A stretch of DNA of 31,942 nt, from assembly GCA_047974745.1 (NCBI GenBank), contig JBKECO010000013.1, positions 1-31,942 of the forward strand, read 5' to 3'. Within the stretch, counting starts at the first letter, position 1. Each line of letters starts with the position of its first letter. Shown here one piece after another: positions 13,905 through 23,467 of this stretch. The notes under the pieces were generated by a model. That model ran no database searches. It was given only the letters and a program-made list of their open reading frames with translations, and had not been told where the DNA came from. Origin of the DNA: JBKECO01 sp047974745 (GTDB lineage: Bacteria; Bacillota; Clostridia; Lachnospirales; Lachnospiraceae). A program made the translations under genes and the position numbers.

Positions 13905-14777
13905 ATGAAAAAAAATCTACAGACAAAATTCAGCACAAGACAGTATATGCTTTCCAGAGATTTTGAAATATACTATTATAATGAAGCATACCAGTCACAG
14001 GTGGATATGCATTCTCATTCTTACTATGAGTTCTATTTTTTTCTGGAGGGCGATATCTCGATGCGAATCGCTGATACAGACTATGCACTGGAATATGGGG
14101 ATCTGGTTCTGATTCCACCGGGAGTCCGACATCAGGCTCTGGTACATGATTTTGCAAAGCCATACCGAAGGTTCGTATTCTGGATCACTGAAGATTATTG
14201 CAATCAGCTGATGAACTTATCCAGTGCGTATGTCTATTTAATGCAGTTCGTACAGGTCTCCAAAAAGTACATTTTTCACAATGATCTGGTACAGTTCAAC
14301 AACTTGCAGTTCCTGATTTTTCAGCTGATCGGAGAGATCCGATCGGATCGCTTTGGACGAGAGGCGAAAATAGCACTTTATGTCGATGACCTCATCCTGC
14401 AGCTGAACCGCATAGTACACGAGCAGCAGAACCCGGAGACGGAGCGAGGGGAAAATGCACTGAGTCAGAACCTCATTTATTTCATTGACTCAAATCTGGA
14501 AAAAAATATTACACTGGAGGATATTGCAAAAGAGTTCTATATGAGCAAATACCATCTATCACATATCTTTAAAGACACAATGGGTTTGTCGATACATCAG
14601 TATGTATTGAAGAAAAAGATGCAGGCCTCCCGGGAAGCGATCCTTTCGAATGAGACAATCGGTCAGGTCTGTCTTCGATATGGATTCAAGGATTATTCCA
14701 GTTTTTATCGCGCCTTTAAGAAGGAGTATGGGATGTCACCAAAAGAGTATAAGAAAAATTCGAGAAAAGCATTATAG
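13905..14777 (+). CDS. AraC-family transcriptional regulator
   Basis: A 290-residue regulator behind GGAGG. Residues about 20-100 form a cupin sugar-sensing domain (VDMHSHSYYEFYFFLEGDI, then YGDLVLIPPGVRH). Residues about 190-285 form the paired helix-turn-helix domain (ITLEDIAKEFYMSKYHLSHI, then GQVCLRYGFKDYSSFYRAFK, then MSPKEYKK). It is divergent from uxuA and 40 bases upstream of a MATE exporter gene. Control of hexuronate use is likely from position, but its inducer cannot be read from the sequence. Confidence 0.9.
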   Translation: MKKNLQTKFSTRQYMLSRDFEIYYYNEAYQSQVDMHSHSYYEFYFFLEGDISMRIADTDYALEYGDLVLIPPGVRHQALVHDFAKPYRRFVFWITEDYCNQLMNLSSAYVYLMQFVQVSKKYIFHNDLVQFNNLQFLIFQLIGEIRSDRFGREAKIALYVDDLILQLNRIVHEQQNPETERGENALSQNLIYFIDSNLEKNITLEDIAKEFYMSKYHLSHIFKDTMGLSIHQYVLKKKMQASREAILSNETIGQVCLRYGFKDYSSFYRAFKKEYGMSPKEYKKNSRKAL

Positions 14778-14817
14778 ACAAGTTCAGGAATAAGTGACAG
14801 AAATAATGGAGATAAAG

Positions 14818-16188
14818 ATGATACTTACAAGAAAGACAGTGCAAAAACAAAATATGGTGGGAAACTTGTTTTCTAATCAACAGCTGAGAGTACTGATCTG
14901 GCCGCTGATCCTGGAACAGGTGCTTGTTATGTCCGTGGGTCTGACGGACACGGTCATGGTATCCACGGTAGGCGAGGCAGCTGTCTCAGGAGTATCCCTG
15001 GTAGACATGATCAGTCAGCTGATGATCTCAGTCCTGGCTGCGCTTGCTACTGGCGGAGCTGTAATTGCAGCGCAGTTCCTTGGAGGAAAACGATACAAAG
15101 AAGCCAGTGCGACTGCGAACCAGCTGTTCCTCGTGCTTCTGATCTTTTCGATCTGCGTCGCAATTCCAGTACTGATTTTTCGTGAAGCCATCATCACAGG
15201 AGTATTTGGACCACTGGAACCAAAGGTAATGCAGAGTTCAGTCACTTATCTTTGGATATCTGCACTCTCTTTTCCTTTTCTGGCACTGTATAACGGAGGC
15301 GGCGCGTTGTTTCGTGCCATGGGCAATTCAAAGATGACACTGAAAGTAGCTCTGCTTATGAATGTCATCAATATTATCTCAAATTCGATTCTAATATTTG
15401 GTTTGAATATGGGTGTAGCTGGCTCAGCCTTTGGTTCTTTGATCGCAAGGGCATGCTCTGCCCTCATCATCAATTTACTTTTGCGCAACAAGAACTACCT
15501 TATTCATTATCAACCCTGGAAAAAAATAGGGATCCAAAAAGAAATAATTCGAAAAATTTTATTCATTGCCATTCCTAGTGGCATTGAGGGAGGTATTTTT
15601 CAGATCGGACGAATCTTGGTAGTGTCCATAATCGCAGGCTTTGGAACGACACAGATCGCTGCAAATGCAGTCGCAAATAATTTTGATGGTCTGGGAATCA
15701 TACCGGGCGGAGCCATGATGCTGGCAATGATTACGGTAGTGGGACAGTGTGTGGGAGCCGGAGATTACGAACAGGCTGAGTACTATATAAAAAAACTGAT
15801 GAAGATCACCTATCTCGCATTTCTGATCTGGGATGGTTTTCTCATACTGACACTGCCATGGACCATCCAGATATACTCACTGTCTCCGGAAACGATTGAT
15901 CTGGCCATAAAACTGATCTATATACACGATGGAATGGCGATCCTGCTGTGGCCCGCTTCTTTTGTTCTGCCAAATGCCCTCCGTGCAGGAAATGATGTCC
16001 GATATACAATGGTAGTCTCCGTACTGTCAATGATGATATTCAGGCTATTCTTCAGCTATCTTCTAGGTGTGAGACTTGGAATGGGTGCAATGGGAGTCTG
16101 GATCGCCATGACTATTGACTGGACCTTTAGAAATATCTTTTTTATTGGAAGATACTTCAGCAGAAAATGGCAGAAGGTACGAATGTAG
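14818..16188 (+). CDS. MATE family efflux transporter
   Basis: A 456-residue membrane protein with about 12 hydrophobic segments in two homologous halves. I start at ATG 14818, which has GGAG six bases upstream; an in-frame GTG at 14794 lacks one. Segments such as LILEQVLVMSVGLTDTVMVS (helix 1, 26-45 region) and PFLALYNGGGALFRAMGNSK are typical of the family, and the second half repeats the pattern (GIIPGGAMMLAMITVVGQCV). MATE proteins export cationic drugs or metabolites by sodium or proton antiport. It probably shares the AraC gene's transcript. Substrate unknown. Confidence 0.9.
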   Translation: MILTRKTVQKQNMVGNLFSNQQLRVLIWPLILEQVLVMSVGLTDTVMVSTVGEAAVSGVSLVDMISQLMISVLAALATGGAVIAAQFLGGKRYKEASATANQLFLVLLIFSICVAIPVLIFREAIITGVFGPLEPKVMQSSVTYLWISALSFPFLALYNGGGALFRAMGNSKMTLKVALLMNVINIISNSILIFGLNMGVAGSAFGSLIARACSALIINLLLRNKNYLIHYQPWKKIGIQKEIIRKILFIAIPSGIEGGIFQIGRILVVSIIAGFGTTQIAANAVANNFDGLGIIPGGAMMLAMITVVGQCVGAGDYEQAEYYIKKLMKITYLAFLIWDGFLILTLPWTIQIYSLSPETIDLAIKLIYIHDGMAILLWPASFVLPNALRAGNDVRYTMVVSVLSMMIFRLFFSYLLGVRLGMGAMGVWIAMTIDWTFRNIFFIGRYFSRKWQKVRM

Positions 16189-16233
16189 GCTTTTAAATGC
16201 ACAATTTCATACAAATTATCACATGCTAGACAA

Positions 16234-16283
16234 TGGAGAAATAAAACCTCCGGCTCTATAATGGTTATAACCTGGAAACCAGG
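16234..16283 (+). promoter_or_regulatory. Promoter and dyads upstream of the phosphorylase gene
   Basis: TGGAGA (16234-16239), 17 bases, then a perfect TATAAT (16257-16262). Immediately after it come GGTTATAACC (16263-16272, perfect palindrome) and CCTGG-AAA-CCAGG (16271-16283). These overlap the predicted transcription start, a place where a repressor or stalling factor could act. Confidence 0.5.
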
Positions 16284-16309
16284 AAATCATGCAGAGCAGG
16301 GGGTTTTTT

Positions 16310-18715
16310 ATGAGATACGGATATTTTGATGAAGCCAAAAGAGAGTATGTAATAGACCGAATGGATCTTCCTACATCCTGGACGAATTATCTGGGAGTCG
16401 AGGATACTTGTGTGGTAGTCAATCATACGGCAGGCGGCTATATGTTCTATCAGTCACCTGAATATCACAGAGTCAGCAGATTCAGAGGAAACAGTGTACC
16501 GATGGACAGACCGGGGCACTATGTCTATCTAAGAGATGAAGAGGATGGAGATTACTGGAGCATCTCATGGCAGCCGGTGGCAAAGTCGCTGGAGGAGGCG
16601 ACGTATCGATGCCGCCACGGAATGAGCTATACGACCTATGAATGTGAGTACAAAAATATACATGCATCTCAGACATTGTTCGTGCCTCGCGGCGAAGACG
16701 TGGAGATCTGGGACGTGATCTTGAAAAATAATGGCAGTAACAAGAGAACGCTGGATATTTTTTCTTATATGGAATTTTCATTTCACCATATTGCAATGGA
16801 CAACCAGAATTTCCAAATGAGTCTCTACTGCTCCGGCTCCTCCTATGAGGATGGAATCATTCAGAACGATCTTTTTTATGAGGAGTTCGGATTTCAGTAT
16901 TTTGCCAGTAGCTTTGAACCAGATGGCTATGACTGTGTCAGAGATCAATTTCTTGGAAGCTATCGGACAGAGGATCATCCCATCGCAGTAGAATCCGGAC
17001 GGTGCTCAAATTCCACAGAGCTTGGAAATAATCACTGCGGCAGTCTGATGAAGCAGATCGTGCTTCTGCCTGGCGAGGAGGTCAGATTCTGTTTTCTGCT
17101 TGGAGAAGGAAACCGACAAAAAGGAAAGGAAGTCAGAGAAAAATACAGTCATTTTGATCAGATAGATCTGGCAAGAAAAGATCTCAGGGACTACTGGGAG
17201 GATAAATTCGAACAACTGTCTGTATCTACGCCAAATCAGCATATGAACACAATGTTGAATACATGGAATCTTTACCAGGCAGAAATTAATATTCTTTTTT
17301 CAAGATTTGCCTCTTTTATCGAGGTCGGAGGCAGAACGGGTCTGGGCTATCGAGATACTGCCCAGGATGCCATGACGATACCTCACTCCAATCCCGGGAA
17401 GTGCAGACAGCGGATCATTGAGCTGTTAAGAGGACTGACCACACTTGGATATGGACTGCATCTGTTTCAGCCGGAATGGTTCGACCCGGACAAAGATCAG
17501 AAGAAAAGGCCGTTCCAGTCGCCAACAGTGATTCCGGAGGCGAGTGCAAAAGACCGAGTACATGGCATTAAGGATGCCTGCTCTGATGATGCACTTTGGC
17601 TGATTCCGGCGATTCATGAATATATCAGGGAGACCGGAGAAATTGAATTGCTGAATGAGTTTGTGTCCTATGCAGATGGAGGAGAAGGTACTGTATATGA
17701 ACACATGATTCGAATTCTGGAGTTTTCTTCCCGAGAAGTTGGCAAATCAGGGGTCTGCAAAGGGCTTCGTGCTGACTGGAACGATTGCCTGAACCTAGGA
17801 GGCGGAGAAAGTGCGATGGTAACCTTTTTACATCACTGGGCTTTGGATCACTTTATTCAGATGGCAGAATATGTGGGAGACACCCCACTCGTGGAGCATT
17901 TCCGGACGGTTCAGACCAGAATCCGAAAAATAGCAGAGGAGATCCTTTTTGATGAATCTTGGTATATTCGTGGAATCACTGCCAGCGGTCGTAAGATCGG
18001 AACCCGCAGTGACAATGAGGGCAAGGTGCATCTGGAATCCAATGCCTGGGCAGTTCTTTCGCAGGCCTGTGTTGATGAGCACGGAAAAATGGCAATGGAT
18101 GCAGTCAAAGAATATCTATTCACACCCTATGGACTGATGCTGAATGCACCCTCATATACCAAGCCAGATGAAGAAATTGGATTTGTTACAAGAGTGTATC
18201 CTGGAATCAAGGAAAATGGTGCAGTATTCTCTCATCCAAATCCCTGGGCATGGGCTGCAGAATGTGTTTTGGGAAGAGGAGATCAGGCAATGGAGTATTA
18301 CAATGCTCTCTGCCCTGCAGCGCAGAACGATCAGATCGAGATTCGAGAGGCGGAACCGTATTCCTATTGCCAGTTCGTTATGGGAAGAGATCATACTGCC
18401 CATGGCAGAGCAAGACATCCGTTTATGACTGGAACAGGCGGCTGGGCATATTTTTCTGCCACACGATACATACTTGGTATAAGACCTGGTATGGATGAAC
18501 TGGTGATTGACCCATGCATTCCAAAGGACTGGAAGCAGTATTCTGTTGTCCGAAGATTCCGAGGTGCCAAATTTGAGATCACCGTGGAGAATCCACATGG
18601 GGTATCTAGGGGCGTTGAACAGATCTATCTGGATGGAGAAAAAGTAGAGGGGATTCGGATCCAGCCAGCAGGAACAAGTCATACAGTAAGAATCGTAATG
18701 GGAAAAGGAGAATAG
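16310..18715 (+). CDS. chbP: N,N'-diacetylchitobiose phosphorylase (GH94)
   Basis: An 801-residue cytoplasmic enzyme that uses phosphate to split N,N'-diacetylchitobiose into GlcNAc and alpha-GlcNAc-1-phosphate. I start at ATG 16310 behind GGGGG. The opening MRYGYFDEAKREYVI and WTNYLG, the segment SRFASFIEVGGRTGLGYRD (331-349) and the acid block RADWNDCLNLGGGES (487-501, general acid Asp492) match, from memory, the Vibrio chitobiose phosphorylases more closely than the cellobiose phosphorylases. IGFVTRVYPGIKENGAVFSH carries the Val that in the chitobiose enzymes faces the N-acetyl group. The length is as expected. The next gene is a phosphohexomutase, fitting use of a sugar 1-phosphate. A related beta-disaccharide remains possible as substrate. 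Confidence 0.87.
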   Translation: MRYGYFDEAKREYVIDRMDLPTSWTNYLGVEDTCVVVNHTAGGYMFYQSPEYHRVSRFRGNSVPMDRPGHYVYLRDEEDGDYWSISWQPVAKSLEEATYRCRHGMSYTTYECEYKNIHASQTLFVPRGEDVEIWDVILKNNGSNKRTLDIFSYMEFSFHHIAMDNQNFQMSLYCSGSSYEDGIIQNDLFYEEFGFQYFASSFEPDGYDCVRDQFLGSYRTEDHPIAVESGRCSNSTELGNNHCGSLMKQIVLLPGEEVRFCFLLGEGNRQKGKEVREKYSHFDQIDLARKDLRDYWEDKFEQLSVSTPNQHMNTMLNTWNLYQAEINILFSRFASFIEVGGRTGLGYRDTAQDAMTIPHSNPGKCRQRIIELLRGLTTLGYGLHLFQPEWFDPDKDQKKRPFQSPTVIPEASAKDRVHGIKDACSDDALWLIPAIHEYIRETGEIELLNEFVSYADGGEGTVYEHMIRILEFSSREVGKSGVCKGLRADWNDCLNLGGGESAMVTFLHHWALDHFIQMAEYVGDTPLVEHFRTVQTRIRKIAEEILFDESWYIRGITASGRKIGTRSDNEGKVHLESNAWAVLSQACVDEHGKMAMDAVKEYLFTPYGLMLNAPSYTKPDEEIGFVTRVYPGIKENGAVFSHPNPWAWAAECVLGRGDQAMEYYNALCPAAQNDQIEIREAEPYSYCQFVMGRDHTAHGRARHPFMTGTGGWAYFSATRYILGIRPGMDELVIDPCIPKDWKQYSVVRRFRGAKFEITVENPHGVSRGVEQIYLDGEKVEGIRIQPAGTSHTVRIVMGKGE

Positions 18716-18716
18716 C

Positions 18717-20135
18717 ATGATCCAGTTCGGAACCGGTGGTTGGAGAGCCATCATTGGAGATGAGTTCACAAAAGCAAATATCAGACTTTTAACACAAGGT
18801 CTTGTTATGAAAATGAAAGCAGAACATACCGATGGACAGGGGATCGTTATTGGATATGACAGACGATTTCTATCCAAAGAAGCGATGCGGTGGGCAGCGG
18901 AAGTATTTGCCGGAAATGGGATCACAGCAAAGCTGATCAACAAATCCATGCCGACACCACTGGTATTATATTATGTAATGAAACATAAACTACCCTATGG
19001 TATGATGATAACAGCAAGTCATAATCCGGCTATTTATAATGGAATCAAGATATTTACTGCCGGTGGCAGGGATGCGGACGAAAGACAGACTGGTGAAATA
19101 GAAGAATACATTGCCGGAATCCAAGACGCTGACATTTTATCCATTGAGTATGAAGCTGGCATCGATTCGGGAGTGATTGAAGAGATATATCCACTCAATG
19201 AATACCTGGACACGATCCTTGAGACCATGGATGTGGATAAGATCAGAAGCAGCCATTTAAAGGTGGCGATCGACCCCATGTTCGGTGTCAGTGAGACTTC
19301 ACTGCGCACGATCTTACTGACTGCAAGATGCGAGGTAGACACCATTCATGAGAATCATGACACCCTCTTTGGGGGAAAGATGCCTTCCCCATCTGCAGAG
19401 ACATTGCGGGCACTTCAGACCTATGTTATGGAACAAAAATGTGATATCGGAATCGCAACGGATGGGGATGCGGATCGGATTGGTGTAATCGATGATAAGG
19501 GAAGATTCCTGCATCCGAATGAAATACTCGTCCTTCTTTATTATTACCTTGTAAAGTACAAAGGCTGGCACGGACCTGCAGTCAGAAATATCGCAACGAC
19601 ACATTTGCTGGATAAAGTGGCTGCAGTATTTGGAGAGAGCTGCTATGAGGTTCCGGTTGGATTCAAGCATATTTCAGCAAAAATGCAGGAGACAGGTGCG
19701 ATCATAGGAGGAGAATCCTCGGGGGGTCTGACGGTAGAAGGACATATCCATGGCAAGGACGGTATTTATGCAGCCGCATTGCTTGTAGAAATGATCGCTG
19801 TCACAGGAAAAAAACTATCCGAGATCATGGAGCTGATACGAAAAGAATGCGGTGAGATTTATATGGAAGAAAGAGATTATACCTTTACCCAGCAGCAGAA
19901 AGAAGAGATCTGCCGGGAACTCATGGAGGATCAGAGGATCCCCCAGATGCCGTATAAAATTGAGAAGGTTTCATATCTGGATGGAAGTAAAGTATATTTT
20001 GAAAATGGAGGATGGGTCGTAGCCAGATTTTCTGGGACAGAGCCTCTGCTTCGGATTTTCTGCGAAATGCCAAAATCCAGGGAGGCTAAAGAAGTCTGCG
20101 ACTTATATGAATCCTTCCTGGGAATCGCAAAATAG
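18717..20135 (+). CDS. Phosphohexomutase, probable GlcNAc-1-phosphate mutase
   Basis: A 472-residue member of the alpha-D-phosphohexomutase superfamily, one base after the phosphorylase with AAAGGAG inside that gene's end. Signatures: phosphoserine loop TASHNP (99-104, Ser101), metal loop DGDADR (249-254), sugar loop GGESSGG (331-337) and phosphate loop RFSGTEPLLRI (437-447). Phosphoglucomutase, phosphomannomutase and phospho-GlcNAc mutase share these, so sequence alone does not fix the sugar. Coupling to a diacetylchitobiose phosphorylase suggests it converts GlcNAc-1-phosphate to GlcNAc-6-phosphate, which would then enter via NagA and NagB encoded elsewhere. Confidence 0.85.
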   Translation: MIQFGTGGWRAIIGDEFTKANIRLLTQGLVMKMKAEHTDGQGIVIGYDRRFLSKEAMRWAAEVFAGNGITAKLINKSMPTPLVLYYVMKHKLPYGMMITASHNPAIYNGIKIFTAGGRDADERQTGEIEEYIAGIQDADILSIEYEAGIDSGVIEEIYPLNEYLDTILETMDVDKIRSSHLKVAIDPMFGVSETSLRTILLTARCEVDTIHENHDTLFGGKMPSPSAETLRALQTYVMEQKCDIGIATDGDADRIGVIDDKGRFLHPNEILVLLYYYLVKYKGWHGPAVRNIATTHLLDKVAAVFGESCYEVPVGFKHISAKMQETGAIIGGESSGGLTVEGHIHGKDGIYAAALLVEMIAVTGKKLSEIMELIRKECGEIYMEERDYTFTQQQKEEICRELMEDQRIPQMPYKIEKVSYLDGSKVYFENGGWVVARFSGTEPLLRIFCEMPKSREAKEVCDLYESFLGIAK

Positions 20136-20144
20136 GAGTTGACC

Positions 20145-21923
20145 ATGAAAAAATCACTGAACCGAAGGCTTTTGCTGTTTTTGATTTTATGCTGGCTCGT
20201 GCCGATCGCTGTGTTCTTTGTGTTTACAACGGTGTATTACAAAGACAGCATTATCAAGCAGACAGAAAATCTTATGGAAGAAAAATTAGAGACCATTTCA
20301 GAGCTTTCGGCAGTGCATTTTGAACAGGCGATCCTGCTTGCGCAAAAGCCTTCCTACGACAGGGTCTGGGAGAACTGGTGGGAGGATTATGATCAGGGTA
20401 ATTTAGGCAGGACGGATTTCCTTCGGTATATCAATTCGAGTATGAAAGGGAAGTTCTATCTGGACTCCCGGTTCCTTGCCTATGGCTATTTTCTCGACAG
20501 TGGTGAAAAGATTGACTGCTATGGATCCCGGGCTGGAATACCATACAGTGATTTTTTGAATAATGTGCAGGATCCTGTACAGGAATTGATGGACAGCGAT
20601 TCTTCTTATACAACAGTGAAAATACTGGATGGGAATCTGTTCATAATGAGAAATCTTTATACGACATCTGACTTTAGAAAGTTCGGAACCATGGTGATCC
20701 AGCTCGATCCCAATAAGTTCTTTCAGGAAGCCCAGAAGGAATTCCCGGGTAATCTGCAGATCTTCATCAATGACCCAGAGGAAAACATTCTGTATGCCAG
20801 AGATGATGTGGCATCCGAAGAGCGGGACTTGGTCCAGTCACTGATCGGGGACTATGACAGCAGCAACAGCGGTAAAGTCACAAGACTTTCCAGTGAAAGC
20901 TATAATGGATATCTGTATCAGCAAAAATATGAGAAGTATGAGATTGGTTTTCTGGCTACTGTGAAAAAGTCAGATATTTATACCAGTCTTTATGTTATGT
21001 ACAGGATAACTTTTGTTATGGTATTTTTGTTCCTGCCGCTTTTTATCTTCGGAATCTGGTTCCTTCACAAGCAGATCCAGTCACCGATCCACGCACTGTT
21101 AAAAGCGGCGCAGAAAATGGAAGCCGGAGAGATGGGAGTGCTCGTTGAGGGCGGCGAGACACCGAATATGGAATTCTCACAGCTGAATCATTCCTTTAAT
21201 AAAATGTCGGGGCAGGTAAAGTATCTATTTGATACCGTATATAATGAGAAACTCGCCAGAAAGGATGCACAGCTGCAGGCACTGCAGGCACAGATCAATC
21301 CGCATTTTCTCAATAACACTCTGGAGATGATGAACTGGCAGGCGAGAATGGCGAATGACCATACTGTATCAAAGATGATCGAAGCGCTTGGCACTGTCAT
21401 GAACTATATGACGAACAGGACGGATGTGCGCACCATCAGGCTCACAGAGGAGCTGCAGTGCACAGATGCATACCTATATATTATGCGAATGAGATTTGGG
21501 GACAGACTTTTAATTGAAAAAAAGATCCAGGAAGAACTTCTCGGAATGCAGGTACCGCCACTGGTTCTGCAGCCTCTCGTTGAGAATGCGATTGTGCATG
21601 GAATTGAAAAAGCCAAAAAAGGGCGAATCGAACTTCGAGTATTCAGAAAGGATGTTATTGTTTTTTTACAGGTCATCAATTCAGGAAAAACACTGACCAT
21701 GAAAGAGTTGGAAATTCTTAGAAATCTGATCGAGGGAGTCACAGAGGTCAGGGACAATGAGCCGGGACACTATACCTCGATCGGAATCAAGAATGTAAAC
21801 AAAAGAATTCATCTTTTCTATGGGGAAGAGTATGGCCTCTCCTATGATATTGATGAAAATGGAGAGACTGTGGCTACGATCCGCATTCCTTTTCGTCAAA
21901 ATAATGGGGAAAAACATATTTAG
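20145..21923 (+). CDS. YesM-like sensor histidine kinase
   Basis: A 592-residue membrane kinase. The start at 20145 has AGGAG six bases upstream, nine bases after the mutase stop. It has one membrane helix at about 9-31, an extracytoplasmic sensor (32-283), a second helix at about 285-307, a HAMP-like segment (308-360), the phosphoacceptor box AQINPHFLNNTLEMM (382-396, His387) and an HATPase domain with LVENAIVHGIEKAKKG (N-box Asn481). This is the YesM/LytS-type kinase that pairs with an AraC-type response regulator to control sugar ABC importers. Its probable partner is at 25309-26112, separated from it by the importer genes. Confidence 0.92.
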   Translation: MKKSLNRRLLLFLILCWLVPIAVFFVFTTVYYKDSIIKQTENLMEEKLETISELSAVHFEQAILLAQKPSYDRVWENWWEDYDQGNLGRTDFLRYINSSMKGKFYLDSRFLAYGYFLDSGEKIDCYGSRAGIPYSDFLNNVQDPVQELMDSDSSYTTVKILDGNLFIMRNLYTTSDFRKFGTMVIQLDPNKFFQEAQKEFPGNLQIFINDPEENILYARDDVASEERDLVQSLIGDYDSSNSGKVTRLSSESYNGYLYQQKYEKYEIGFLATVKKSDIYTSLYVMYRITFVMVFLFLPLFIFGIWFLHKQIQSPIHALLKAAQKMEAGEMGVLVEGGETPNMEFSQLNHSFNKMSGQVKYLFDTVYNEKLARKDAQLQALQAQINPHFLNNTLEMMNWQARMANDHTVSKMIEALGTVMNYMTNRTDVRTIRLTEELQCTDAYLYIMRMRFGDRLLIEKKIQEELLGMQVPPLVLQPLVENAIVHGIEKAKKGRIELRVFRKDVIVFLQVINSGKTLTMKELEILRNLIEGVTEVRDNEPGHYTSIGIKNVNKRIHLFYGEEYGLSYDIDENGETVATIRIPFRQNNGEKHI

Positions 21924-21980
21924 ACAATAAAATATGGCAAGATTATACAATTAATGTCAAGACGGTCTAAAGCTTTTTGG

Positions 21981-22009
21981 TTGGTCAATACATATAATAA
22001 ATGTATAAC
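21981..22009 (+). promoter_or_regulatory. Promoter of the sugar-binding lipoprotein gene
   Basis: TTGGTC (21981-21986), 17 bases, then TATAAC (22004-22009), 40 bases before the start codon. It gives the importer genes a promoter separate from the phosphorylase transcript and may be the target of the YesN-like regulator. Confidence 0.55.
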
Positions 22010-22049
22010 AAATGACAAAACGTCAGAACCAAACAGGAGGGTAATCGTT

Positions 22050-23399
22050 ATGAAAAGAAGAGTAATTTCATTAGCAATGGTTGGACTCATGCTCACATCT
22101 CTGCTTGCAGGATGCGGAAAGACCGCAAGTTCCTCAAGTGAATCTGTAGCGGCAACAGAGTCTGAAGTTGCAGAAACAACAGAGAATTCAGAAGAAGCAG
22201 TGACAGCATCAGAGAATCCAGTCACCATTAAAACAGTATCCATGTTCGGAGGAACCGATCCGAATGCTGTCGTCTATGAAAAGCTCAATAAAGAATTAAT
22301 GGAGCAGTACAGCTACATCACCATTGAAGATAATTCACAGGCATCAGATGAAGACTGGAAAGCATCAGTAGCAGCTGACTTTGCAGTAGGAAACGAACCA
22401 GACGTTATTCAGTACTTTACGGATGCGACAGCAAATTCAATCCTTGCAACAGATAAGTTCGTGACGCTGGATGAAATTCGTGCAGAATATCCTGATTATG
22501 CAAGTGAGACACTGACAGCTTCACTTGATGCAGTAACGAATCCGGATGGCGTGAAAAGAGCAGTTCCAACAACAGGATATTGGGAAGGTCTTTATTGCAA
22601 CAAAGATCTTTTTGACCAGTATGGAGTAGAGCTTCCAACTGACTGGGCTTCTCTCGTTACAGCGATTGAGACATTCAAAGCAAATGACATAACTCCGATC
22701 GCAGTATCATTAAATGAAGTACCTCATTACTGGATTGAGTTCTTGATGCTATATGCAGCCGGGGAAGAAGAATATGCAACAGTTCCGGAAACAGCTCCAG
22801 AAGGCTGGGTGACTGGATTAGAGACCTTTAAGACATTAAGAGATATGGGTGCTTTCCCAGTGGATACAGATACCGTGGATGATGCATACACAGGTCAGCT
22901 CTTCAAAGATAAAAAAGCAGCAATGCAGCTCGATGGTTCCTGGTATGCTGGCGGAATCACAGATAAAGACAATACAGTAGTAATCGCATTCCCGGGAGTT
23001 GAGAATCAGAAAGCACAAAAGAATGCAATGGTCGGTGGAATGTCAAGTGGATTCTATATTACAAGAAAAGCTTGGGAAGATCCTGACAAGAAAGATGCAG
23101 CAGTAAAATTTGTAATGGCACATACATCAAAGAATGGTGTTCAGCAGTATTGGGAAGCAACTGGAGCAATTGCAAAGGCAGCAACAGAGGTAGAGCCAAT
23201 CTCAGGTATGACACCACTTGCAGAATCTGCATTGGAATATACAAATTCAGCTTCTACGATCAATGCACCTACAGATTCCAGACTTGGTCAGGAACCATAT
23301 TCCATTATCGTATCAAACGTTGTTAAAATTTCGATCGGCGAAGTATCTCCGCAAGATGTTCTTGATGAAGCGTTAGCTCTTTATGCTCAAAGAAATTAA
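22050..23399 (+). CDS. Sugar ABC transporter substrate-binding lipoprotein
   Basis: A 449-residue solute-binding protein of the carbohydrate (family 1) class. The start follows AGGAGGG with an 8-base gap. The lipoprotein signal ends LTSLLAGC with lipidated Cys22. Residues 23-60 are a Ser/Glu/Thr linker. The mature domain has YEKLNKELMEQYSYITIEDN, NEPDVIQYFTDATAN, LYCNKDLFDQYGVELPTDW and KKAAMQLDGSWYAGG, all typical of this class. Aromatic residues (WEGLY, HYWIEF) could stack on sugar rings. Given the neighbouring phosphorylase, a chitobiose-type oligosaccharide is the likely ligand (inference). A terminator-like hairpin follows before the permease genes. Confidence 0.92.
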   Translation: MKRRVISLAMVGLMLTSLLAGCGKTASSSSESVAATESEVAETTENSEEAVTASENPVTIKTVSMFGGTDPNAVVYEKLNKELMEQYSYITIEDNSQASDEDWKASVAADFAVGNEPDVIQYFTDATANSILATDKFVTLDEIRAEYPDYASETLTASLDAVTNPDGVKRAVPTTGYWEGLYCNKDLFDQYGVELPTDWASLVTAIETFKANDITPIAVSLNEVPHYWIEFLMLYAAGEEEYATVPETAPEGWVTGLETFKTLRDMGAFPVDTDTVDDAYTGQLFKDKKAAMQLDGSWYAGGITDKDNTVVIAFPGVENQKAQKNAMVGGMSSGFYITRKAWEDPDKKDAAVKFVMAHTSKNGVQQYWEATGAIAKAATEVEPISGMTPLAESALEYTNSASTINAPTDSRLGQEPYSIIVSNVVKISIGEVSPQDVLDEALALYAQRN

Positions 23400-23417
23400 G
23401 TGTATATAAAAAGGACG

Positions 23418-23446
23418 AAAGGAGCAGGGAAGCCTGCTCCTTTTTT
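23418..23446 (+). terminator. Intra-operon terminator / attenuating hairpin
   Basis: GGAGCAGG (23421-23428) pairs with CCTGCTCC (23433-23440) with loop GAAG and extra A-T pairs, followed by TTTTTT. It lies between the binding-protein gene and the permeases. Partial termination here would give the usual excess of binding protein over membrane subunits. Confidence 0.85.
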
Positions 23447-23467
23447 GAAAAAGAAAGGTGGAAATCT

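Noticed and set aside
18152..18949. 265-codon minus-strand frame
   Set aside because: It is antisense to the end of the phosphorylase and start of the mutase genes, both strongly supported.
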